The notes: generated by a model from the sequence alone, not told the origin. Shown: positions 42,720-55,027, numbered from the stretch's first letter. The stretch is 64,000 nucleotides of DNA from Pseudanabaena galeata CCNP1313 (GCF_029910235.1 NZ_CP112874.1:4826501-4890500), one strand, 5' to 3'. Numbers and translations are program-made.

Positions 42720-43459
42720 TATTGAAGACTATCTGCTAGCCAGTAAACTAATGGCGCGATCGCTAAAGCTGGTAAAAAAGATGCAACTCTGACTTTAGCG
42801 AGTTCTAACAAGTTTAAACCTAGCCCCAAAAGCATTAAGCCCCCAACGCCTGTAATAATTAGTACGGGCTGAGCATTAGTGGGATCGGGTAAGCTTTGCG
42901 CTAAATTTCCTGCAAGCAAAGATAAACTGCCTTGATACAGAGCAACGGGCAAAGCCGAGAATCCAACACCGATTCCATAGGTGCTAGCAAATACGATTGA
43001 AATAAAACCGTCTAGAGCCGACTTGAGAACCAAAAGATTATCTTCGCCTCTGAGTCCGTTATTGAGGCTGCCAATAATTGCCATTGGTCCAATACAGAAT
43101 AAAAGACTCGCCGCAACAAACCCTTCTGTAAATTTACCTTTGCCCTTAAATTTCGCTTTTAACCAATCGCCAACCGATTCTAAACGTTTCTCGATTTGCC
43201 CTAATTCACCAATCACACCGCCAATGATTAACGCAATCAGCGATAGAATCACACCATCTAAAGCGCCAGCTTTAACCTTAAGTAAGCTATTTGCCATATT
43301 TATGCTGACAAACATGGTGATTAGCCCGATCGCTTGTTTGAGAATGGGTAACGACTGAGAAAGAAAACGACCGCGTAAAATGAGTCCGAGGAATGTACCA
43401 AAGGCGATCGCCAAAACATTAATCCAAGTCCCACTGGTTTTAGTCCAAAAATCTAACAT
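42719..43459 (-). CDS. DUF554 integral membrane protein
   Basis: A 246-residue membrane protein with seven hydrophobic segments, belonging to the DUF554/YdfK family: GTWINVLAIAFGTFLGLILR at the start, LFCIGPMAIIGSLNNGLRGE and VLKSALDGFISIVFASTYGI in the middle, and LLGLGLNLLELAKVRVASFL near the end. The family is presumed to be a transporter, but no substrate is established. Single-gene unit, transcribed away from chlN. Confidence 0.85.
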   Translation of the reverse strand: MLDFWTKTSGTWINVLAIAFGTFLGLILRGRFLSQSLPILKQAIGLITMFVSINMANSLLKVKAGALDGVILSLIALIIGGVIGELGQIEKRLESVGDWLKAKFKGKGKFTEGFVAASLLFCIGPMAIIGSLNNGLRGEDNLLVLKSALDGFISIVFASTYGIGVGFSALPVALYQGSLSLLAGNLAQSLPDPTNAQPVLIITGVGGLMLLGLGLNLLELAKVRVASFLPALAIAPLVYWLADSLQ

Positions 43460-45141
<1,682 letters not shown>

Positions 45142-45147
45142 ATATTA

Positions 45148-45230
45148 GATCCCCCCCAGCCCCCCTTATAAAGGGGGGAGAATCAAGAATTATCTTCTTC
45201 CCCCTTTATAAGGGGGATTGAGGGGGATCG
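45148..45230. repeat. GATCCCCC inverted repeat between chlN and chlB
   Basis: GATCCCCCCCAGCCCCCCTT ATAAAGGGGGG ... CCCCCTTTATAAGGGGG ATTGAGGGGGATC: nested inverted repeats filling most of the 135-bp gap. A short run of CCAATCACCAATT-like repeats follows. It may weaken or process the operon mRNA. Confidence 0.7.
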
Positions 45231-45276
45231 TTACCAATCAACAATTTCCAATCACCAATTTTCAATCATTCAACCT

Positions 45277-46968
45277 ATGGAATTAACCCTCTGGACTTAC
45301 GAAGGTCCTCCCCATGTGGGAGCGATGCGAATTGCAACTAGCATGGAAGGAGTGCATTATGTACTTCACGCACCACAGGGCGACACTTACGCCGATCTAC
45401 TGTTTACGATGATCGAGCGACGCGATCGCCGTCCGCCTGTAACCTATACGACTTTTCAAGCTCGTGATCTGGGTGGTGATACTGCCGAGATGGTCAAGAC
45501 TTCAGTACGTGATGCCTATGAAAGATTTAAGCCTCAAGTAATGTTGGTTGGCGAGAGTTGCACTGCTGAGTTGATTCAAGATCAGCCAGGCTCTCTCGCC
45601 AAAGGCATGGGCATACCAATTCCGATCGTCAGTTTAGAATTGCCAGCTTATTCCAAAAAAGAGAATTGGGGCGCGAGTGAAACTCTATATCACTTAGTTC
45701 GCACTTTACTTTTGCCTGTTGTCCCTGCACCAAACACACCAAGACCTAAGCGCGATCCTCATATTCGTCCCAAAGCTAATATCTTAGGCCCAACAGCATT
45801 GGGCTTTAGGTGTCGTGATGATATTCGCGAAGTGATTAAGTTGCTTGGGGAAATTGGCGTTGATGTGAATGTAGTCGCACCAATGGGAGCAACACCAGAT
45901 GACTTAATGCGGATTCCCGATGCTGATTTTAATATTTGCCTCTATCCTGAGATCGCCCTCACAACTTGTACTTGGTTGACCCGCAGTTTTGCCCAACCAG
46001 TCGTCAAGATAGTGCCAATCGGTGTTGGCGCAACTCGTGACTTTATTGCGGAAATTGGTAGGGTTGCAGATATTGATGTTAGTCAAGCTCTAGCGCGATC
46101 GCAGTCCGACACTTTAGGGAACTGGGATGCTGCGCGAGTCTCATCGGGGGCTGAAGCTAATGCTTCCAGACTTCCTTGGTATTCGCGATCGGTTGACTCC
46201 ACGTATCTAACGGGTAAGCGCGTATTCATCTTTGGTGATGCGACTCATGCCTTAGCGGCAGCAAGAATTGCTACGGAAGAATTGGGCTTTACCCTTGTTG
46301 GTATTGGAACCTATAGCCGAGAATTTGCGCGAGAAGTACGCGAAGTGGCGAAGAAGCATGGACTCGAAGCCGTGATTAGTGATGATTATCTTGCTGTGGA
46401 AGCTAAAGTTGCTGAAGCCGCTCCAGAACTAGTGCTTGGCACTCAGATGGAACGACATATTGCCAAACGCTTGGGTATCCCTTGCGCGGTAATTTCTGCA
46501 CCAATCCACGTTCAAGATGTACCTGCTCGTTACTCACCTCAAATGGGTTGGGAAGGTGCGAATGTGATTTTTGATAGCTGGGTGCATCCTTTGATGATGG
46601 GTCTAGAGGAGCATTTGATTGGGATGTTCCGTGAAGACTTCGAGTTTGCGGAAGGACATATGAGCCATTTGCATACTGCTCCATCACAGGAGAATCGCCG
46701 CGAAACGTTGACAACAGAATCAGTGGGAGAGGCGATCGCGATCGCCTCGACAGGTGGTTCTAATCAAGCCGTTCTTACGCCCGTGGAAGTGACTCAAGAG
46801 TTGCAGGGAATTACTTGGAGCGCTGATGGTGAAGCTGAGTTGAAGAAGATTCCCTTCTTTGTACGTGGCAAAATCAAGCGCAATACTGAGAAATTCGCTA
46901 GCGATCGTGGACTCACTTCGATCACCGTAGAAACTCTCTACGACGCAAAAGCAGCGATCGGCAAGTAA
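45277..46968 (+). CDS. chlB: Light-independent protochlorophyllide reductase subunit B, BchB-like form
   Basis: A 563-residue NifK-like subunit, partner of ChlN. It starts [20 protein letters not shown], and has [93 protein letters not shown] and a C-terminal [17 protein letters not shown]. These are the BchB/picocyanobacterial motifs, not those of typical ChlB (MKLAYWMYAGPAHIGTLRI). It is about 50 residues longer than Nostoc-type ChlB, mainly from the variable stretch before the C-terminal domain (about 460-500) and the loop near 150-165. Confidence 0.95.
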   Translation: MELTLWTYEGPPHVGAMRIATSMEGVHYVLHAPQGDTYADLLFTMIERRDRRPPVTYTTFQARDLGGDTAEMVKTSVRDAYERFKPQVMLVGESCTAELIQDQPGSLAKGMGIPIPIVSLELPAYSKKENWGASETLYHLVRTLLLPVVPAPNTPRPKRDPHIRPKANILGPTALGFRCRDDIREVIKLLGEIGVDVNVVAPMGATPDDLMRIPDADFNICLYPEIALTTCTWLTRSFAQPVVKIVPIGVGATRDFIAEIGRVADIDVSQALARSQSDTLGNWDAARVSSGAEANASRLPWYSRSVDSTYLTGKRVFIFGDATHALAAARIATEELGFTLVGIGTYSREFAREVREVAKKHGLEAVISDDYLAVEAKVAEAAPELVLGTQMERHIAKRLGIPCAVISAPIHVQDVPARYSPQMGWEGANVIFDSWVHPLMMGLEEHLIGMFREDFEFAEGHMSHLHTAPSQENRRETLTTESVGEAIAIASTGGSNQAVLTPVEVTQELQGITWSADGEAELKKIPFFVRGKIKRNTEKFASDRGLTSITVETLYDAKAAIGK

Positions 46969-47022
46969 TTGATTTGGGAGCAAAGCTCCCAATCAAAGTT
47001 TATTAATATAGTTGTTTTATAG

Positions 47023-47934
<912 letters not shown>

Positions 47935-47935
47935 T

Positions 47936-48103
47936 CACTGATGTTACGTGGAAAGAATTCCTTCGATGGCGGAAGTCTAGGGCTGGCACGGGGGCACAGC
48001 CCCTACAAAATCTGCAATTTACAGGTAGGGGCAATCCCCCCGTGGTTGCCCTGCTTCGCTAGCAGTAAGAGATTTATCATCTGCGTTCCACGTAACATTC
48101 ATA
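47936..48103. repeat. Element D, copy 2 (about 168 bp)
   Basis: Ends CACTGATGTTACGTGGAA and TTCCACGTAACATTCA form terminal inverted repeats. The body matches 21007-21173 closely (GGCTGGCACGGGGG, TTTACAGGTAGGGGCAATCC, CTTCGCTAGCAG). It starts two bases after the chlL stop codon. Confidence 0.8.
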
Positions 48104-48109
48104 ATCATC

Positions 48110-48140
48110 AAAAAAGCCCTCGCTAAGCGAGGGCTTTTTT
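48110..48140. terminator. Bidirectional terminator
   Basis: AAAAAAGCCCTCGCTAAGCG followed by AGGGCTTTTTT, between chlL (through element D) and the convergent GNAT gene, whose stop it touches. Confidence 0.75.
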
Positions 48141-48694
48141 TAGAGATCTAGCGATCGCGTAATCGCATACATCTTTACATCCCACGATCGCTCTTTATAA
48201 AAAAGATAGTTATGCAAAATCCCCTCAAATTGCATTTCTGCTTTTTCTAAAACCCTAGCGGAGGAAACATTATTTACATCGCAAATGGCTTGTATCCTTT
48301 GCAAATGCATAACATGAAAGCCAAAGGCGATCGCCGATTTTGCTGCCTCAGTCATTAATCCCTTACCCCAATAATTTCTGGATAGCACATATCCCAGTTC
48401 AGCACGTCGATGGACAGATGTGGTATGCAAACTACAAGTTCCAATTAATTTGCCATTCTTTTTCATCACTATTCCCCAATTCATTCCCTTTCCAGAACGA
48501 TACATCTGAAAGACAAAGTTGTTCAAATATTCATAGGTTTCATTAATCGACCGATGCGTTGCCCATGCAGTGTAAGTGGTTACTTGCGGATCACTGGCAT
48601 AGGCAAAAATATCATCAGCATCAGTAATCGCCAATTTTCGCAAGATAAGCCGTGGTGTTTGCAGTGTTAAAAATTGTTCAGGCAGATCTAGCAT
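48140..48694 (-). CDS. GNAT acetyltransferase, RimJ/RimL type
   Basis: A 184-residue N-acetyltransferase. It starts with LQTPRLILRKLAITDADDIF, the RimJ/RimL signature, has the acetyl-CoA motif RAELGYVLSRNYWGKGLMTEAA, and ends with the motif ICDVNNVSSARVLEKAEMQFEG. It could acetylate protein N-termini or small amines; the acceptor cannot be predicted. Length is normal. Single-gene unit. Confidence 0.87.
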   Translation of the reverse strand: MLDLPEQFLTLQTPRLILRKLAITDADDIFAYASDPQVTTYTAWATHRSINETYEYLNNFVFQMYRSGKGMNWGIVMKKNGKLIGTCSLHTTSVHRRAELGYVLSRNYWGKGLMTEAAKSAIAFGFHVMHLQRIQAICDVNNVSSARVLEKAEMQFEGILHNYLFYKERSWDVKMYAITRSLDL

Positions 48695-48835
48695 AGTTAA
48701 GGTGCTGCAATTAAGAAACAGGTTGCCGACAAATTCTCCCCATTGACTTCGCCATTTTGGTTAATACCACAACATGGCATAGCCATTGTGTGTTGTGGTA
48801 TTAGCAGCGCATATTTGTCCATTTCATAACATGAT

Positions 48836-49219
48836 TTATGGCTGGGGATTACGGATAGAACTAATTGCTTGATTAAGCGATCGCAGTTCTTGCAAAATTT
48901 CTCGTAATAATCGATTAGTCTCATTTTGAGTAGACTCTTGCACCTGAATTGTCACTTGTTTCATTTTCAGGACATCCTTCGCAAATCTTGACACCTCAGT
49001 GGGGTGAAATAACAAAGGTTCGCGATCGCTTTGGCGGAGTTCAGGATTTAGCCTGTTTGGATCGTAAGGTAAGTTCAGTAAACCTTGGGCTGGATCGGTA
49101 TTGGCATAGCGATATATAGAAGCACGCGATCGCCCTAATGCTTTTTGGATTGCTTCTACATCCATTAGCTCGTAGTTATGATCGGATTTTAGTTCAGCGT
49201 GGGAATACGCAGGATTCAT
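48836..49219 (-). CDS. Hypothetical protein with MerR/HTH-like N-terminus and C-terminal helix
   Basis: A 127-residue protein taken from ATG 49219 (MNPAYSHAELKS). An upstream ATG at 49279 would add residues encoded by a 7-bp tandem repeat and is unlikely. Residues 18-42 (MDVEAIQKALGRSRASIYRY) look like a helix-turn-helix, RLNPELRQSDREPLLFHPTEV resembles a site-specific DNA-binding tail, and the C-terminal 45 residues form a long helix (QVQESTQNETNRLLREILQE) that could dimerise. I do not recognise the family. Confidence 0.55.
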   Translation of the reverse strand: MNPAYSHAELKSDHNYELMDVEAIQKALGRSRASIYRYANTDPAQGLLNLPYDPNRLNPELRQSDREPLLFHPTEVSRFAKDVLKMKQVTIQVQESTQNETNRLLREILQELRSLNQAISSIRNPQP

Positions 49220-49221
49220 AT

Positions 49222-49320
49222 GAATTGGGTAATGGGTGATGGGTGATGGGTGATGGGTGATGGGTAAACCAATCCCCAATTACCAATTATCAATTACCCA
49301 TCACCAATTACCAATCCCCA
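49222..49320. repeat. Short tandem repeat, 7-bp unit, with related AATTACCA array
   Basis: From 49225 a heptamer GGGTGAT (first unit GGGTAAT) repeats five or six times; after AAACCAATCC, the motif CAATTACC / CCCATCACC is repeated in complement form. This is a short tandemly repeated repetitive (STRR) tract of a kind common in cyanobacteria. It may form a hairpin. Confidence 0.8.
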
Positions 49321-49413
49321 ATTTAAAACCGCGCCCCACAGGAGCGTAACTTTAGTTGGTAATGTATTTTGGACAACTACTTATAATAAAAGCAGTATTT
49401 CGTGGAGATTTCG

Positions 49414-52272
49414 GTGAAGCGTAATTTTATGCTCTCTTTTTTGAGTCGAGGCCTAGCTACAGCGATCGCTGTAGTGATGCTCAGTAACTTGCCCCTATCT
49501 TGGCAATCATCTTGGTGGCAATTGTCAGGTAATCAAGCCTATGCTGCTCAGCCTGATCTAGTTGCCAAAACCGCTACATCCTCTAGTAAACCCTCTAGTC
49601 AATCGCCTGATTTGCTAACGGGTAATGTCGTTAAAACTGTTTTGGATAATGGCTTGACGGTTTTAACCAAAGAAGTAAATACAGCTCCAGTGGTCACTGT
49701 CCAAGTATGGTATCGCGTTGGTTCTCAAAATGAAAAAACGGGAATCACAGGTATTTCCCATCAACTGGAACATTTGCTATTTAAAGGAACCAAGGAGCGT
49801 CCGATCCAGTTTGGACGATTGTTTAGTGCATTAGGTAGTAACTCTAATGCTTTTACTAGCTATGATATGACGGCTTATTTTGGGACAACAGGCAGCGATA
49901 AGCTGGATGCAATGCTCAGACTGGAAGCCGATCGCATGGTTAATACTGTCGCTGGTGAAAATGAGCTCAAAAGTGAACGTACTGTCGTTTTATCGGAACT
50001 AGATGGCGGAAACAATAACCCAGGCACAAGGCTTTATCGACAGGTGATGTTAGCCGCATATCCAGAGAGTTCTTACGGTTGGCCCGTGATTGGCTATCGT
50101 CCTGATGTTGAGAACTATACGGTTGAGGATATCCAAAATTATTACCGTACTTTTTACCGTCCTGACAATGCCACGCTGGTAATTGTTGGCAATTTCAACA
50201 CCGCAGACACACTCAAAAAGGTACGTGAAATCTATGGTGAGATCGCCGCTCCCCCAAAACCTAAAGTTTTAATTACCCCTGAAGCCCAACAAAGTAAACC
50301 TAAACCACCAGAGCCGAAATCAGCGCAGGAGCCAATTCGTCTCAAAGAACCTGGTAGTGTGCCATTTTTGCAAGCAGTCTATCCGAACTTGCCTAAAATC
50401 AATGATCCAGATGTGGCGGCGATCGATGTGATGGACAGCATTTTGACATTGGGTAGAAGCTCTCGACTCTATCAAGCTTTGGTGGAGACAGGCTTAGCCA
50501 GTAGTGCTAGTGGTAGTGGTTCGGCGATGATTGGCACGGGTTGGTATTTTATGGGTGCGACTCCGACCGCAGGTAAATCCCTCGAAGAACTCGATCGCCT
50601 GCTACTAGCTGAAGTTGACAAGCTGCAAACGCAGCCGATTACAGCCGAAGAACTGGAGCGGGCGAAAACCAGTATGCGCGCAAGCTACATTCTCGGCAAT
50701 CGGGATGTGAATTCACAGGCTATTCAAATCGGTTATAACCAAACCGTAGCTAAGGATTATCGCTATAGCGATCGCTATTTGAGTGCAATCGATAAAGTCA
50801 CAAGTGCGGATGTTCGGCGTGTAGCCAAGCAATATTTACAACGCGATCGCCGAGTGGTCGGATATTTTGAGCCATCGGTGATTACGGCTGGGGCAGGGAC
50901 TACGCCTAGCAATGCTCACTCTTCAAATGCATTTCAACCTAGTTCTCCCGTTGATCCTGCTGAAGTTGCCAAGTACTTACCTGAGAGTGCTTTAGTTGCT
51001 AAGGCTGCAATTCCCCCTGAGGTAAATCCTGATAAGTTCACTTTATCTAATGGGTTGAAAGTTCTGTTATTAAGCGATCGCAGTACTCCATCTGTAACTT
51101 TAGTGGGTGAAATCAATGCAGGAGCAGGTTTTGACTCAGTTGAGAAAGCTGGTTTAGCAGGGCTTACGGCTCAAAATATCACCAACGGCACAACAACTAA
51201 AGATGCATTAACCCTAGCTTCACGGTTAGAAAATCGTGGAGCCAGTTTAGGATTTTCGGCTGGTCGCGAAAGTGTGGGTATCTCTGGCATATCACTGTCC
51301 AAGGATTTGCCAATTGTGATCGATCAATTAGCTGACTTGCTCCAAAATGCAAATTTTCCAGCTAAGGAATTTGAACTCAATCTTCAGCGTAATCTCCTCG
51401 CCTATAAGTCAGAGATGGATAACCCCAACTCTTTAGTGCGTCGGATTTTTCAATCAACGCTCTATCCTAAGGGACATCCATTTCAGGCGATGCGAACGGA
51501 AGAAACGCTCAAGTCTTTAACCCGTGAAGATTTAGCTAAGTTCTACAAGACCTACTATCGACCTGACAATACGATTCTCACGCTCATGGGTGACTTCGAC
51601 CCTGCGGAGGTGAAAGCCTTACTCGAAGAAAAATTGGGTAAATGGCAAGCTACAGGTAAAGCGCCAAATTTCCAATACCCAAAAGTTCCAAATCTTGAGC
51701 GTACTAATGAAAAGCAAGCGACTCTAGCAGGTAAAACTCAGGCGGTAACCATCATCGGTCATCCGAGTATTTCCCGCTTCGATCCTCAGTATTACCCAGC
51801 GCTCTTGCTGAATCAGGTTGTCGGTGGTGATACCTTAGCTAGTCGTCTTGGTACAGAAATTCGCGATCGCCTTGGTTTGACCTATGGCATTTACAGCTAT
51901 TTCCAAGCGGGTAGACCACCACAGGGAGCATTTATGGTGCAGATGCAAACCAGTGGTAAGGATACAGAAAAGGCGATCGCAGCCACGGTGGCTTTGCTCA
52001 GAGATGTTCGCGATAAAGGTATCACTCAAGCTGAATTTGATGTGGCAAAAAAGAGCTTGCTTAATAGCTTTAGTACTGAGTTTGCAGACCCTGACAGTGT
52101 GGCAAGTTCTCTGCTCAGTGATGAAATCTACGGCTTACCAGTCGGCGATTTCTATAAGTTCCCTCAGCGTATTCAGTCGGTTACTTTTGATCAGGTCAAT
52201 CGTGCGGCTAAGGAATTATTACAACCCGATAATCTTTTGATTGTCTCGGTAGTTCCTAAAGCTGAAAAATAG
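49414..52272 (+). CDS. M16-family zinc metallopeptidase, two-lobed (952 aa)
   Basis: A large secreted or membrane-anchored peptidase. The start is probably the GTG at 49414 (GGAG six bases ahead); GTG 49402 is an alternative. Residues 1-50 act as a signal peptide (cleavage near QAYA). The first M16 unit (about 70-500) has the zinc motif H116-Q-L-E-H120 followed downstream by the third-ligand Glu region LRLEADRM. The second unit (about 540-945) has the fold but no HxxEH, as in paired M16 proteins in which one half is inactive. A Pro/Lys-rich linker (PEAQQSKPKPPEPKSAQEP) lies near 290-310. Substrates unknown. Single-gene unit. Confidence 0.88.
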   Translation: MKRNFMLSFLSRGLATAIAVVMLSNLPLSWQSSWWQLSGNQAYAAQPDLVAKTATSSSKPSSQSPDLLTGNVVKTVLDNGLTVLTKEVNTAPVVTVQVWYRVGSQNEKTGITGISHQLEHLLFKGTKERPIQFGRLFSALGSNSNAFTSYDMTAYFGTTGSDKLDAMLRLEADRMVNTVAGENELKSERTVVLSELDGGNNNPGTRLYRQVMLAAYPESSYGWPVIGYRPDVENYTVEDIQNYYRTFYRPDNATLVIVGNFNTADTLKKVREIYGEIAAPPKPKVLITPEAQQSKPKPPEPKSAQEPIRLKEPGSVPFLQAVYPNLPKINDPDVAAIDVMDSILTLGRSSRLYQALVETGLASSASGSGSAMIGTGWYFMGATPTAGKSLEELDRLLLAEVDKLQTQPITAEELERAKTSMRASYILGNRDVNSQAIQIGYNQTVAKDYRYSDRYLSAIDKVTSADVRRVAKQYLQRDRRVVGYFEPSVITAGAGTTPSNAHSSNAFQPSSPVDPAEVAKYLPESALVAKAAIPPEVNPDKFTLSNGLKVLLLSDRSTPSVTLVGEINAGAGFDSVEKAGLAGLTAQNITNGTTTKDALTLASRLENRGASLGFSAGRESVGISGISLSKDLPIVIDQLADLLQNANFPAKEFELNLQRNLLAYKSEMDNPNSLVRRIFQSTLYPKGHPFQAMRTEETLKSLTREDLAKFYKTYYRPDNTILTLMGDFDPAEVKALLEEKLGKWQATGKAPNFQYPKVPNLERTNEKQATLAGKTQAVTIIGHPSISRFDPQYYPALLLNQVVGGDTLASRLGTEIRDRLGLTYGIYSYFQAGRPPQGAFMVQMQTSGKDTEKAIAATVALLRDVRDKGITQAEFDVAKKSLLNSFSTEFADPDSVASSLLSDEIYGLPVGDFYKFPQRIQSVTFDQVNRAAKELLQPDNLLIVSVVPKAEK

Positions 52273-52274
52273 TC

Positions 52275-52319
52275 ATACCAAGGCTCAAAATGGGCTTCAC
52301 CATTTTGAGCCTTGGTATC
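52275..52319 (+). terminator. Terminator-like hairpin after the M16 gene
   Basis: ATACCAAGGCTCAAAATGG and its complement around GCTTCA, directly after the M16 gene stop codon. Confidence 0.55.
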
Positions 52320-52332
52320 AAATCCACGAATC

Positions 52333-53193
52333 ATGATCGCTATGGACAAGCTTTCCCTTTTCCCTACTGAAGACGGCTCAGTTACTTTTTGGTCAGACAC
52401 ATTTCAAGAAACATTTCATAGCTCCCACGGTGCAAAACACGAAGCCGAAGCTAAATTTGTCATACCTGCCAAAATTGCCGAAAAAGCCAGAATCCAAACT
52501 CAACTCAACATCCTCGATGTTTGCTATGGCTTAGGCTACAATAGCGCTGCTGCGATCGCCTGTGTCTCCGAATTACCTGATCGCAGTGCAAATCTCCATA
52601 TCATTGCTCTCGAAAACAACCTCGAAGTCCCCCAAAAAGCGATCGCCGCAGGATTAGTCAGTATTTGGCAACCTGCGATCACGCAAATCTTAAAAACTGC
52701 TGCTGAAACTCAATCCGTAGTTACCGAAAATTTATCTTTACAACTATTAATTGGTGATGCAAGGCAAACAATTAGCCAAGTTCCAACTCAATGGGCTGAT
52801 GCAATCTTTCTCGATCCCTTCTCACCGCTTCACTGTCCCCAACTCTGGACAGTCGAGTTTATCCAACTTTTAGTCAACTGCCTCAAACCTGACGGCTATC
52901 TGGTTACTTACTCCTCATCCGCCGCCGTCCGTACCGCCATGCTGTTGGCAGGACTAGAAATAGGGGCGATCACACCAGTTGGACGCAAATCCCCCAGCAC
53001 GATCGCCGCTTTTTCACCTATACCCTTACCACCTATTTCCGACACCGAAGCCGCTTTTTTAAAAACTCGTGCGGCGATTCCCTACCGCGATCGCACCTTA
53101 CAAAGTACAGCCGCCGAAATAATTGCTAGCCGTCAAGCCGAACAAAAAAACAGCAAACTTCCTCCAAGTTCTAGCCTCCGCAAAAAAGTTTAG
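52333..53193 (+). CDS. MnmC-like (DUF752) SAM-dependent methyltransferase
   Basis: A 286-residue Rossmann-fold methyltransferase related to the N-terminal domain of MnmC, which methylates the aminomethyl group of mnm5-uridine in tRNA. Motifs: DGSVTFWSDTFQETFHSSHG, SAM motif I ILDVCYGLGYNSAAAIACV, and DAIFLDPFSPLHCPQLWTVEF with the catalytic Asp region; LVTYSSSAAVRTAMLLAGL is the family's typical C-terminal part. It lacks the FAD-oxidase half of bacterial MnmC. The start may be ATG 52333 or 52342; an open frame from TTG 52312 reads through a hairpin. mnmE at 19533 acts in the same tRNA pathway. Confidence 0.85.
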   Translation: MIAMDKLSLFPTEDGSVTFWSDTFQETFHSSHGAKHEAEAKFVIPAKIAEKARIQTQLNILDVCYGLGYNSAAAIACVSELPDRSANLHIIALENNLEVPQKAIAAGLVSIWQPAITQILKTAAETQSVVTENLSLQLLIGDARQTISQVPTQWADAIFLDPFSPLHCPQLWTVEFIQLLVNCLKPDGYLVTYSSSAAVRTAMLLAGLEIGAITPVGRKSPSTIAAFSPIPLPPISDTEAAFLKTRAAIPYRDRTLQSTAAEIIASRQAEQKNSKLPPSSSLRKKV

Positions 53194-53207
53194 ACATAAG
53201 CAATCCT

Positions 53208-53256
53208 AAATGATTTGTGAGAATGAGCCTAAAAGGCTCACTCTCACAAATCATTT
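53208..53256. repeat. Hairpin with AGCAATCCTAAAT flank
   Basis: AAATGATTTGTGAGAATGAG stem, centre CCTAAAAGG, complement ending ATCATTT. It is preceded by AGCAATCCTAAAT, the inverse of the scar near 6145 and 19449. Confidence 0.65.
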
Positions 53257-53312
53257 AATCTCATAAAGAAAAAAGTTTAGATATATAGCAAAGCAAGTTT
53301 TGCTTAGGGCAT

Positions 53313-53367
53313 AAAACCCAAGAATCGAGTGGCGGCGCTTCGCGCCGCCACTCGATTCTTGGGTTTT
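53313..53367. repeat. 55-nt hairpin of the AAAACCC family (copy G7)
   Basis: AAAACCCAAGAATCGAGTGG stem with CGGCGCTTCGCGCCG tip, flanked by TTAGGGCAT and GGTTTGTAC. With the preceding hairpin it fills gap 53194-53495. Confidence 0.75.
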
Positions 53368-53495
53368 GGTTTGTACTAGCTAACTCTTTTTTTGCTATAG
53401 CGCTTCAAGCTATATCTAAACTTTTTTGCAAAAATTATAGACATTAGATCATTCATGCTCTAACATAGATGATCGCGACTTTTTTGGCATTCCTC

Positions 53496-53858
53496 ATGAA
53501 CGCTTCTGAAATCATCCGCTCAATTGAAGCGGAATATATCAAAACAGATCTCCCAACAATTTATGTAGGAGATACTGTCAAGGTTGGAGTTAGGATTAAA
53601 GAGGGCGGCAAAGAACGTACTCAGCCATACGAAGGCGTGATCATTGCGAGACGTGGTTCCAGTGTTAATACTGTTATTACCGTCCGTCGGGTATTTCAAG
53701 GGATTGGAGTTGAGCGAGCCTTCTTGCTACATTCTCCCCAAATTGAAAGTATCAAAGTGATTCGTCGTGGTAAAGTCCGTCGTGCTAAGCTCTACTACTT
53801 ACGTGATCTAGTTGGTAAAGCAACTCGTCTTAAACAACGATTTGATCGCCCACTATAG
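53496..53858 (+). CDS. rplS: 50S ribosomal protein L19
   Basis: A 120-residue ribosomal protein at the 30S-50S interface. From ATG 53496 it reads [20 protein letters not shown], the cyanobacterial L19 start, then [57 protein letters not shown] and [20 protein letters not shown]. The reading frame extends to ATG 53469, but those nine residues are not in the family. It is followed by tRNA-Trp, the usual cyanobacterial order before secE. Confidence 0.95.
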   Translation: MNASEIIRSIEAEYIKTDLPTIYVGDTVKVGVRIKEGGKERTQPYEGVIIARRGSSVNTVITVRRVFQGIGVERAFLLHSPQIESIKVIRRGKVRRAKLYYLRDLVGKATRLKQRFDRPL

Positions 53859-53955
53859 AGTCATCTATGGTTATACTAAGTATCAAACACTATTTTTTTA
53901 TAGCAATTGATACAGATATAACTGGTTGCGTATCGAAATCGTGTTTTCACTACGT

Positions 53956-54028
53956 GCGTCCTTAGTTCAGTTGGTAGAACGCAGGTCTCCAAAACCTGAT
54001 GTCGGGGGTTCGAGTCCCTCAGGGCGCG
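53956..54028 (+). tRNA. tRNA-Trp (CCA)
   Basis: A 73-nt cloverleaf. The acceptor stem GCGTCCT pairs with AGGGCGC (one G-U), discriminator G73. The anticodon loop CTCCAAA sits on stem CAGGT/ACCTG, giving anticodon CCA. The T-loop TTCGAGT is normal, CCA not encoded. It lies between rplS and secE, a conserved cyanobacterial context. Confidence 0.96.
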
Positions 54029-54131
54029 CTTCACCAATTTCACAAGATCGAAACTATTTAAGTTTGTTCAAGACTTTACTTAAACACATCGCATTTATCA
54101 AGATTGCAAAGGGATCTCAAGAGTTGCCGCT

Positions 54132-54383
54132 ATGACGAAAAACGAACTAAAAGAGCAACCAAAAGAAGCACCGAAAGCTGGAGCAGATGTACAGTCTGAA
54201 CCAACTGGAGTTGCCAAACTTTTTGTGGAATCCAAAGCCGAATTCGGTAAGATTGTTTGGCCCACTCGCCAACAACTGATTAGTGAATCTGCATCGGTTC
54301 TTTTGATGATCGTTGCGGTAGCAACCTTTGTTTATCTAATTGATGCTTTGTTTAAGGCGATCGCATTGCAGGTGTTTCAATAA
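54132..54383 (+). CDS. secE: Preprotein translocase subunit SecE
   Basis: An 83-residue subunit of the SecYEG channel in the plasma and thylakoid membranes. The N-terminus is hydrophilic; the amphipathic motif FVESKAEFGKIVWPTRQQLI precedes a single membrane helix (ASVLLMIVAVATFVYLIDAL). This single-helix form is typical outside enterobacteria. Its stop codon overlaps the nusG start by one base (TAATG), so the two are coupled. Confidence 0.94.
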   Translation: MTKNELKEQPKEAPKAGADVQSEPTGVAKLFVESKAEFGKIVWPTRQQLISESASVLLMIVAVATFVYLIDALFKAIALQVFQ

Positions 54384-55027
54384 TGTTTACCGAGGACATC
54401 GACCACTCATCTAGTAGCCACGAAGATGAAGACGTACTATTTAACTGGTACGCCGTCCAAATTGCTTCAGGCTGCGAAAAAAAGGTTAAGTCGAGCCTAG
54501 AGCAACGCATCAAAACTCTTGATGTCGAAGATAGGATCAAGCAGATTGAAATCCCGCAGACACCGACCGTCAAACTGAGAAAGGATGGCAGTCGAGCAAC
54601 CTCTGAGGAAAAGATTTTCCCTGGATATGTTCTAATTCAAATCAAAACTGTCAGAAATGAGATCGGACAGCTAGAAGTTGATGATGATGCATGGTTGGCT
54701 GTCAAAAGCACCCCCCATGTAATTAACTTCGTTGGTACAGAACAAAAACGTCATTACGGTCGTGGTCGTGGACATGTTAAACCTCGTCCTTTAACCGAAA
54801 AAGAAGTCGAAAGAATCTTCCGTGTCACCGTCGAACAAGAGCCAGTTCTCAAAATTAATATGGCTCAAGGCGACAAAATCAAAGTGCTTAATGGACCCTT
54901 CAAAGACTTTGAAGGTGAAGTGGTGGAAGTTAGCCCAGAACGTAGCAAACTTAAAGCCCTTCTTTCCATCTTTGGTAGAGACACTCCTGTAGAACTAGAA
55001 TTCAATCAGGTTCAAAAGCAAAACTAA
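54383..55027 (+). CDS. nusG: Transcription termination/antitermination protein NusG
   Basis: A 214-residue elongation factor. The NGN domain starts FNWYAVQIASGCEKKVKSSL and includes EEKIFPGYVLIQIK; the C-terminal KOW domain has MAQGDKIKVLNGPFKDFEGE and ends with the usual VELEFNQVQ. It links RNA polymerase to ribosomes or Rho. Length is slightly above that of E. coli due to an N-terminal acidic lead. Overlaps secE by one base and precedes rplK. Confidence 0.95.
   Translation: MFTEDIDHSSSSHEDEDVLFNWYAVQIASGCEKKVKSSLEQRIKTLDVEDRIKQIEIPQTPTVKLRKDGSRATSEEKIFPGYVLIQIKTVRNEIGQLEVDDDAWLAVKSTPHVINFVGTEQKRHYGRGRGHVKPRPLTEKEVERIFRVTVEQEPVLKINMAQGDKIKVLNGPFKDFEGEVVEVSPERSKLKALLSIFGRDTPVELEFNQVQKQN

Noticed and set aside
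49222-49320. CRISPR array
   Set aside because: The repeat unit is 7 bp with no spacers and there are no cas genes; it is a simple tandem repeat.
53926-54135. Open frame over tRNA-Trp
   Set aside because: It reads through the tRNA cloverleaf and is not a protein gene.
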